A DNA stretch of 10,298 nucleotides from Eubacteriales Family XIII. Incertae Sedis bacterium (GTDB taxonomy: Bacteria; Bacillota; Clostridia; Peptostreptococcales; Anaerovoracaceae): positions 1 through 10,298 of the forward strand of contig JAITEX010000023.1 of NCBI GenBank assembly GCA_031281765.1. The letters are read 5' to 3'. Position 1 is the first letter of the stretch; the number at the start of each line of letters is the position of its first letter. The notes under the pieces are model-generated. The model did not search any database and was not told where the DNA came from. It was given only the letters and a program-made list of their open reading frames with translations. Below, piece by piece: positions 5,924 to 10,298 of this stretch. Position numbers and translations under genes: made by a program.

Positions 5924-5974
5924 CCAAAAAGGGGACGGTTCATTTTGTCCAAAAATGAACCGTCCCCTTTTTGG
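5924..5974. repeat. REP-like repeat, copy 4 (perfect head-to-head pair)
   Basis: Perfect 23-bp inverted arms at 5924-5946 and 5952-5974 with a 5-nt spacer (GTCCA). Each arm contains the CCAAAAA arm and GGGGACGGTTCA core of the dispersed unit; the inner TTTTTGG of the left unit has lost a T and a G at the fusion point. In RNA it would form a very stable hairpin ending in CCCCTTTTT on the + strand, so it may also stop transcription leaving the antitoxin gene. It ends 20 bp before the kinase -35 box. Confidence 0.9.
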
Positions 5975-5994
5975 TTCTGAGCTGCGCGAATTTT

Positions 5995-6024
5995 TTGACA
6001 ATTGGGCGGGTTTTGGGATACAAT
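5995..6024 (+). promoter_or_regulatory. Near-consensus sigma-A promoter of the hybrid kinase
   Basis: Perfect TTGACA (5995-6000), an 18-nt spacer and TACAAT (6019-6024). Transcription would start near 6031, giving a leader of about 30 nt with GAGGG at 6049-6053. It lies right beside the REP-like pair, so the kinase is transcribed separately from the module upstream. Confidence 0.75.
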
Positions 6025-6060
6025 GGGAGTATTCTATCAGATGCACACGAGGGCATGGCT

Positions 6061-8394
6061 ATGACATCAAAGCTGAAGCAGCTTATCGACCGTTATATAT
6101 TCTCTGAAAATCTTTCTTTGGATGCGCGCACGACGAATATGGTCTGTCTCGTTGGAATAGCTGCCGTAATAGTTTCCATTATTACGCGCGCTTTCATGGG
6201 GAGTTCGCCGATTCTTCTTCTCGTATTGGTGGGCATCATCATCAGCGTGTCGGCCCTGTTCGTATTCTGCAACGCCTACAATATGCACAAGATAGGGGCC
6301 TGGTTGGTCCTGTTCTTCCTCTGCGACCTGCTCCTGCCTTTGGCGCTGTTTGCGATGGGCGGCATCAAGAGCGGCTCCGCGTCCTATTTTACGATGTCCA
6401 TCGTGATCATTTTCTTCCTGTCGAAGGGCCGGGCTCGCGTCGTCATCCTCATAACCCACATCCTCCTCGTCATCGGCTTTTATATCGCTTTGACCGTGCC
6501 GCCGTTCAGCGGCTTCGTGGCCGAGCTGTCGGGACCGGCGCAGTATGTCGACCACATACAGTCCTTCCTCATCACGGGATTTTTCCTCGCGTCCATCGTC
6601 GTATTCCAAAACCGCATCTTCCGCAATGAACATGATAAAATCGACATCATGCTTTCCGCGCAAAATTCCTTCTCACTCGCGCTGCTCGATCTGGATGTGG
6701 AGAAACCGGGAAGCATTCTGCGCGAGGGCATAGAATTTATCGGCCGGAACTTCGACGTGGACAATGTCGCCATATGGAAAAATTTCATCCGCGACGGAGA
6801 ACTCTACTTCCGGCCCTATATGTTCGAATTTTATGACCCCGCCAAAAATCCGGCGAATAATTATTCCGATATACAGGAGCTTATAAAAAGCCTTGAGTAC
6901 CCTTACGCCACTACCTTGCCGGATTGGGAACGGTTGGCGGTCACCGGGGCGCCTCTCAATCTTTCCGAAAACGACTATTCACCGCAGGAACAAGCCTTTC
7001 TCGCGCAGTTCGAGCCCCGGGCGCTGCTCATTATACCCATCGTCCTTCGCGGGGAGTATTGGGGAACGGTGGTGTTCAACAAGAAGGTCAACAATCAGCG
7101 TTTTACCGACTATGAGGTACGCAACCTGCAATCCTGGGCCATTATGTTAGTAAACGCGCTGATTCGCAACGATATTATCAGGGATCTCGTGCGCGCCCAG
7201 GAAGAAGCGAAGGCCGCGTCCAAGGCCAAAGGCGAGTTCCTCTCGAATATGAGCCATGAGATGCGGACGCCGATGAACGCCATCATCGGCATGTCGACGA
7301 TAGGCTCGGACGCCACGGACATCGAGAAAAAGGACTATGCCTTCAAAAAGATAGAGGACGCTTCCACGCACCTTCTCGGCATTATCAACGACATCCTGGA
7401 TATGTCGAAGATTGAAGCGAACAAGCTCGAGCTTTCCCCTACGGAATTCACTTTCGAGAAGATGCTGCAAAAGGCTATCAACGTCAATCATTTCCTTATA
7501 GAGGCGAAAAGCCAGCATTTTTCCTCGAGCATAGACGCGGACATCCCGCCGAACCTCATAGGGGACGAGCAGCGTCTGGTGCAGGTTGTCACGAACCTGC
7601 TCTCCAATGCGGTAAAGTTCACGTCCGAAGGAGGGTCTATCAGCCTCAGCGCCCGCATGTGGGACAATGGCGACGACGTGGCGGCTGTGGTGGATGAGAG
7701 CTGCGTAATAGTAATCGCGGTGACCGACACGGGTATCGGACTCAGCGAAGAACAGCAGTCACATCTGTTCACCCCATTCCAACAGGCCGAAAACAGCACC
7801 TCCCGCGAATTCGGCGGCACGGGCCTCGGTCTTGCAATTTCAAAGAATCTTGTGGAGCTTATGGACGGGGAAATATGGGTCGAATCTGAGTTGGGCAAGG
7901 GTTCAACCTTCTCCTTTACTGTGCGGCTGCAACGCGGAAGCGCTGACGCCTCCTCGGGCGGGTTGGCCGTTGGCACAGACGCCTCGGGCAAAAATGCTTC
8001 GGGCATAGATGACTTCAGCGAACTTCACATACTTTTAGTCGAGGACATAGACATCAACCGCGAGATTGTCCTGTCGTTTCTGGAACAGACGGGCATATCC
8101 GTCGACTGCGCGGAAAATGGCGAAGAGGCAGTAGCTATGGTCCGCGAGAGCGAGGGCCGGTACGACGCGATATTCATGGACATTCAAATGCCGAAGATGG
8201 ACGGCTACGAAGCTACACAACAGATTCGCGCCCTCGACATCCCCGCGGCAAGGGACATCCCGATCATTGCTATGACGGCCAATGTATTTCACGAGGATAT
8301 AGAAAAATGTCTCGCGTGCGGTATGAACGACCATATCGGCAAACCGCTGAACCGCGAGGACATCATAGACAAGCTCCGCACGCTTCTGCGGTAA
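6061..8394 (+). CDS. Membrane hybrid sensor histidine kinase (6 TM, GAF-like, HisKA, HATPase, receiver)
   Basis: 777 residues. ATG 6061 is chosen because GAGGG lies 7 nt upstream; ATG 6055 is too close to it, and earlier codons precede the transcription start. About six membrane helices (roughly 27-43, 48-70, 77-97, 106-119, 124-146, 165-185) lead to a GAF-like domain (about 205-375). The HisKA box is SHEMRTP with His399 as autophosphorylation site. HATPase motifs follow: N box NLLSNAVKF (Asn512, Asn516), DTGIGL (Asp556) and GGTGLGLAIS (from 585). The receiver (about 656-777) has LLVEDIDIN, Asp707 in FMDIQMPKMDG, Thr739 and Lys761, so all key residues are present. There is no Hpt domain, so onward transfer needs a separate partner, and no response regulator lies next to it. 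The signal is unknown. It may sense a small molecule through the membrane or GAF-like part. Confidence 0.94.
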   Translation: MTSKLKQLIDRYIFSENLSLDARTTNMVCLVGIAAVIVSIITRAFMGSSPILLLVLVGIIISVSALFVFCNAYNMHKIGAWLVLFFLCDLLLPLALFAMGGIKSGSASYFTMSIVIIFFLSKGRARVVILITHILLVIGFYIALTVPPFSGFVAELSGPAQYVDHIQSFLITGFFLASIVVFQNRIFRNEHDKIDIMLSAQNSFSLALLDLDVEKPGSILREGIEFIGRNFDVDNVAIWKNFIRDGELYFRPYMFEFYDPAKNPANNYSDIQELIKSLEYPYATTLPDWERLAVTGAPLNLSENDYSPQEQAFLAQFEPRALLIIPIVLRGEYWGTVVFNKKVNNQRFTDYEVRNLQSWAIMLVNALIRNDIIRDLVRAQEEAKAASKAKGEFLSNMSHEMRTPMNAIIGMSTIGSDATDIEKKDYAFKKIEDASTHLLGIINDILDMSKIEANKLELSPTEFTFEKMLQKAINVNHFLIEAKSQHFSSSIDADIPPNLIGDEQRLVQVVTNLLSNAVKFTSEGGSISLSARMWDNGDDVAAVVDESCVIVIAVTDTGIGLSEEQQSHLFTPFQQAENSTSREFGGTGLGLAISKNLVELMDGEIWVESELGKGSTFSFTVRLQRGSADASSGGLAVGTDASGKNASGIDDFSELHILLVEDIDINREIVLSFLEQTGISVDCAENGEEAVAMVRESEGRYDAIFMDIQMPKMDGYEATQQIRALDIPAARDIPIIAMTANVFHEDIEKCLACGMNDHIGKPLNREDIIDKLRTLLR

Positions 8395-8404
8395 CGGCCG
8401 GCTC

Positions 8405-9172
8405 TTATTCTCTGTCCGTGATTTTTCGCAGGAAGGTTTGAATGCGCGGGTTGTCGGGGTCTTTCAGGATGCTGTGCGGATCCCCGGACGCGATGATTTG
8501 GCCTTCGTTCATAAAGGCGACGCGGTCGGAAATTTCAGCGGCGAAATTCATTTCGTGCGTAACGATAAGCATGGTAATATGCTCTTTCGCGAGGTCTTTG
8601 ATAACGCGCAGCACTTCGCCGATAAGCTCGGGGTCGAGCGCTGAGGTCGGTTCGTCGAACAGCATGAGATCGGGGTCCGTAGCGAGGGCCCGCGCTATCG
8701 CGACGCGCTGCTGCTGGCCGCCCGAAAGCTGGCCCGGATAGTTGTTTTTCTTGTCCGAAAGCCCGACGCGCTCAAGCAGGGCGAGCGCTTTTTCCGTCGC
8801 CTCGGCTTTCGGGACCTTCTTCACATAGACGGGCGCCTCCATGAGGTTTTCAAGGACGGAGCGGTGCGGAAAGAGGTTGAAGTTCTGAAATACCATGCCG
8901 ACGCGCTCTACGACTTTGAATATTTCGGCGGTTTTGGGGTAGACCGATCTCCCGTCCCCGTCCGCTTTGGCCAAATAGGCGCCGGATATTTCGATGCTGC
9001 CGCGCTCGGCGGTCTCGAGGTGGTTGACGCAGCGGAGCAGGGTGCTTTTGCCGGAACCGGACGGGCCGATAACGGAGACGACTTCGCCGCGCGCCACCGA
9101 AAGATCAATACCTTTCAGGACGTGCAGCTTGCCGAAGTGTTTATGTAGATTTGTTATTTTCAGTACTTCCAT
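8405..9172 (-). CDS. Polar amino-acid ABC importer, ATP-binding protein (GlnQ/HisP type)
   Basis: 255 residues, usual family length. Walker A GPSGSGKST (36-44), Q-loop Gln96 in GMVFQNFNLFPH, signature LSGGQ (149-153) with QQRVAIARAL, Walker B LMLFDEPTSALD (169-180) and His206 in VTHEM are all intact. The stretch at about 64-90 before the Q-loop (AYLAKADGDGRSVYPKTAEI) is longer than in the shortest members, as in several members of this PAAT family. ATG at 9172 follows the permease TAG by one base (TAGTATG), so translation is probably coupled. It is the last gene of the operon. Its stop is 10 bp from that of the convergent kinase gene, with no clear terminator hairpin in between. The amino acid carried cannot be told. 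Confidence 0.95.
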   Translation of the reverse strand: MEVLKITNLHKHFGKLHVLKGIDLSVARGEVVSVIGPSGSGKSTLLRCVNHLETAERGSIEISGAYLAKADGDGRSVYPKTAEIFKVVERVGMVFQNFNLFPHRSVLENLMEAPVYVKKVPKAEATEKALALLERVGLSDKKNNYPGQLSGGQQQRVAIARALATDPDLMLFDEPTSALDPELIGEVLRVIKDLAKEHITMLIVTHEMNFAAEISDRVAFMNEGQIIASGDPHSILKDPDNPRIQTFLRKITDRE

Positions 9173-9173
9173 A

Positions 9174-9836
9174 CTACTTGATCGAATAATACGCGAACCT
9201 CTTTTCTAGTTGTCTGAACAGCAATATGACGACGAAGGTCAGCGCGAGGTAGATGCAGGCGGCTATCACGAGGGCGGTGATGTTGAAGTCGCGCGACATG
9301 ACACGGCTCGCGTTCCGCAGTATCTCCGTGACCGTGATGACGGAGCAGAGCGCCGTATCCTTGATGAGGTTTATCGCTTCGTTGCCCATCGGCGGCAGGA
9401 TGATTTTCACGGCCTGCGGCAGGATAATGCGCCGCATCATAAGCCAGTGCGGCATACCGAGCGCCTTCGCGGCTTCATACTGCCCCCTGCCTATCGACTG
9501 GATTCCCGCGCGGAATATCTCCGTAAAGTAGGCCGCATAATTGAACACGAAGGTGAGCAGCGCGGCAGGCAGCGGCTCGAGCGCGATAAGGCCGTTCGTC
9601 AGGATCGGCAGCCCGTAGTACGTGAAGAACAGCTGCAGCAGCAGCGGAGTGCCGCGGAATATCCATGTATACACGCTGAGCAGGAAGCGAATCACGCGAA
9701 AACGGCTCAGCTTCCCGATGGCGCAGATGACGCCGATGGGAATCGAGAAGACGAGCGTTACGGCAAAGACCTGCAACGTAACGCCCGCTCCCATCGCAAT
9801 ATAGCGAATAATTTCCTGAAAGTAAGCGGTGTCCAT
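9174..9836 (-). CDS. Polar amino-acid ABC importer, permease (HisM/GlnP type)
   Basis: 220 residues, typical for the HisM/GlnP family, with about five hydrophobic segments. IFRGTPLLLQLFF (59-71) is the family hallmark near the second and third helices, and EIFRAGIQSIGRGQYEAAKALGM (split around 106-128) holds the EAA loop that docks on the ATPase. It would work as a homodimer, or with a second permease not seen here. ATG 9836 has only a distant AAGGGG as ribosome-binding site. The solute-binding protein gene ends 21 bp upstream and the ATPase gene starts 1 bp downstream. Confidence 0.94.
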   Translation of the reverse strand: MDTAYFQEIIRYIAMGAGVTLQVFAVTLVFSIPIGVICAIGKLSRFRVIRFLLSVYTWIFRGTPLLLQLFFTYYGLPILTNGLIALEPLPAALLTFVFNYAAYFTEIFRAGIQSIGRGQYEAAKALGMPHWLMMRRIILPQAVKIILPPMGNEAINLIKDTALCSVITVTEILRNASRVMSRDFNITALVIAACIYLALTFVVILLFRQLEKRFAYYSIK

Positions 9837-9857
9837 TATGCGGTAATACGGAACCCC

Positions 9858-10298
9858 TTACTTAAGGTCGGCTGCTGTGAGGCGCGGCACATCGGTGATA
9901 ACGATGTCCTGGCCGCCGCCGAACCATTTCTCGCTGATTTCAGCCGTCTTGCCCCCGGCTTTCAGCTCCTCCAGCGCCTTATCGATGGCGTCGGCCAAGG
10001 CGTCCGAACCCTGACGGCAACCGATGCCGAAGTATTCGTCGCCGAGCGATTCGTCAAGAACCTTGAACGTGCCGGGGCTCTGTTTCATGACGTATTCGAT
10101 GAGGATCTTGTCGACGGCCACGGCGTCGATACGGTCGCTCGCCTTCAGGTCGTTCAGCGCCGCCTGATAATCATCATAGACGCGCAGCTCCTTCAGCGAA
10201 TCGTTGAAACCCGCGTCGGCTTTGATAAGGCCCTCGGCCGCGCTTTCTATCTGCGCTCCGACTATCTTTCCCGCCAGATCGGCTTTTGTTTTGAGGGG
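9858..10298 (-). CDS. Amino-acid ABC importer, solute-binding protein (SBP_bac_3), N-terminal part outside window
   Basis: The frame is open from the right edge (147 codons with the stop), so the signal peptide and first lobe lie outside; a GTG at 10121 is internal. Visible are TKADLAGKIVGAQIESAAEG (second-lobe start; family: L.GK.VGVQ.GT), the segment VYDDYQAALNDLKASDRIDA, then VAVDKILIEY, and near the end DKALEELKAGGKTAEISEKWFG, the standard closing helix of PF00497 proteins (IDKALEEL...G....I..KW.G). The protein would be exported, probably lipid-anchored in a Gram-positive, and deliver an amino acid to the permease. As first visible gene of the operon, its promoter must lie to the right of the window. 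Confidence 0.93.
   Translation of the reverse strand, partial: PLKTKADLAGKIVGAQIESAAEGLIKADAGFNDSLKELRVYDDYQAALNDLKASDRIDAVAVDKILIEYVMKQSPGTFKVLDESLGDEYFGIGCRQGSDALADAIDKALEELKAGGKTAEISEKWFGGGQDIVITDVPRLTAADLK

Noticed and set aside
1085..5974. CRISPR array
   Set aside because: The repeats are hundreds to thousands of bases apart, in both orientations, with no regular spacers and no cas genes.
5971..6060. 30-residue N-terminal extension of the hybrid kinase
   Set aside because: It would start inside the REP-like hairpin and before the predicted transcription start; GAGGG is placed for ATG 6061.

Overview
The window looks like an accessory stretch of the chromosome of an anaerobic bacterium, most likely a member of the Clostridia or a similar Bacillota lineage. 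This is inferred from Shine-Dalgarno sites of the AGGAGG type, a COG4586/COG4587/COG3694-type ABC-2 exporter, a ferredoxin-type aldo/keto reductase and sigma-A-like promoters. Base composition is balanced to mildly GC-rich in genes, with a sharp AT-rich island at about 4090-4330. Genus cannot be told from the sequence.

Layout. (a) 1-1075 (+): C-terminal part of an AAA-type ATPase with a PD-(D/E)XK-like tail. (b) 1222-4046 (-): a drug- or lipid-type ABC-2 exporter operon of two DUF990-like permeases and one ATPase. It is preceded by a wrecked MsbA/MdlB-type ABC exporter in which the N-terminal tip is joined out of frame to the C-terminal end. A TTGATT-17-TATAAT promoter with an inverted repeat just downstream lies ahead of this remnant and probably drives what is left of the operon. 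(c) 4054-4570: AT-rich intergenic DNA, a tandem 18-bp repeat and a possible gene-end remnant. (d) 4572-5318 (+): an aldo/keto reductase whose 3' third is missing. (e) 5404-5898 (+): a small two-gene module resembling a BrnT-like toxin and an antitoxin, possibly read from a leaderless promoter. (f) 6061-8394 (+): a large membrane hybrid histidine kinase (six TM segments, GAF-like, HisKA, HATPase, receiver) behind a near-consensus promoter. (g) 8405-10298 (-): a polar amino-acid ABC importer operon (solute-binding protein, permease, ATPase), converging on the kinase.

The most notable non-coding signal is a dispersed, REP-like repeat. The unit has outer arms CCAAAAA and TTTTTGG around a core GGGGACGGTTCA. 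It occurs as single units at 1085-1114 and 4431-4460, and as head-to-head pairs at 5309-5356 (one arm degenerate) and 5924-5974 (perfect 23-bp arms). The two pairs bracket the toxin-antitoxin-like module, and the left pair starts where the aldo/keto reductase reading frame loses its family sequence, supplying its stop codon. The single unit at 4431 abuts another apparent gene remnant. The middle of the window (about 3800-5980) therefore reads as a zone of gene decay and insertion between two intact blocks: the ABC-2 exporter on the left, and the kinase with the amino-acid importer on the right.
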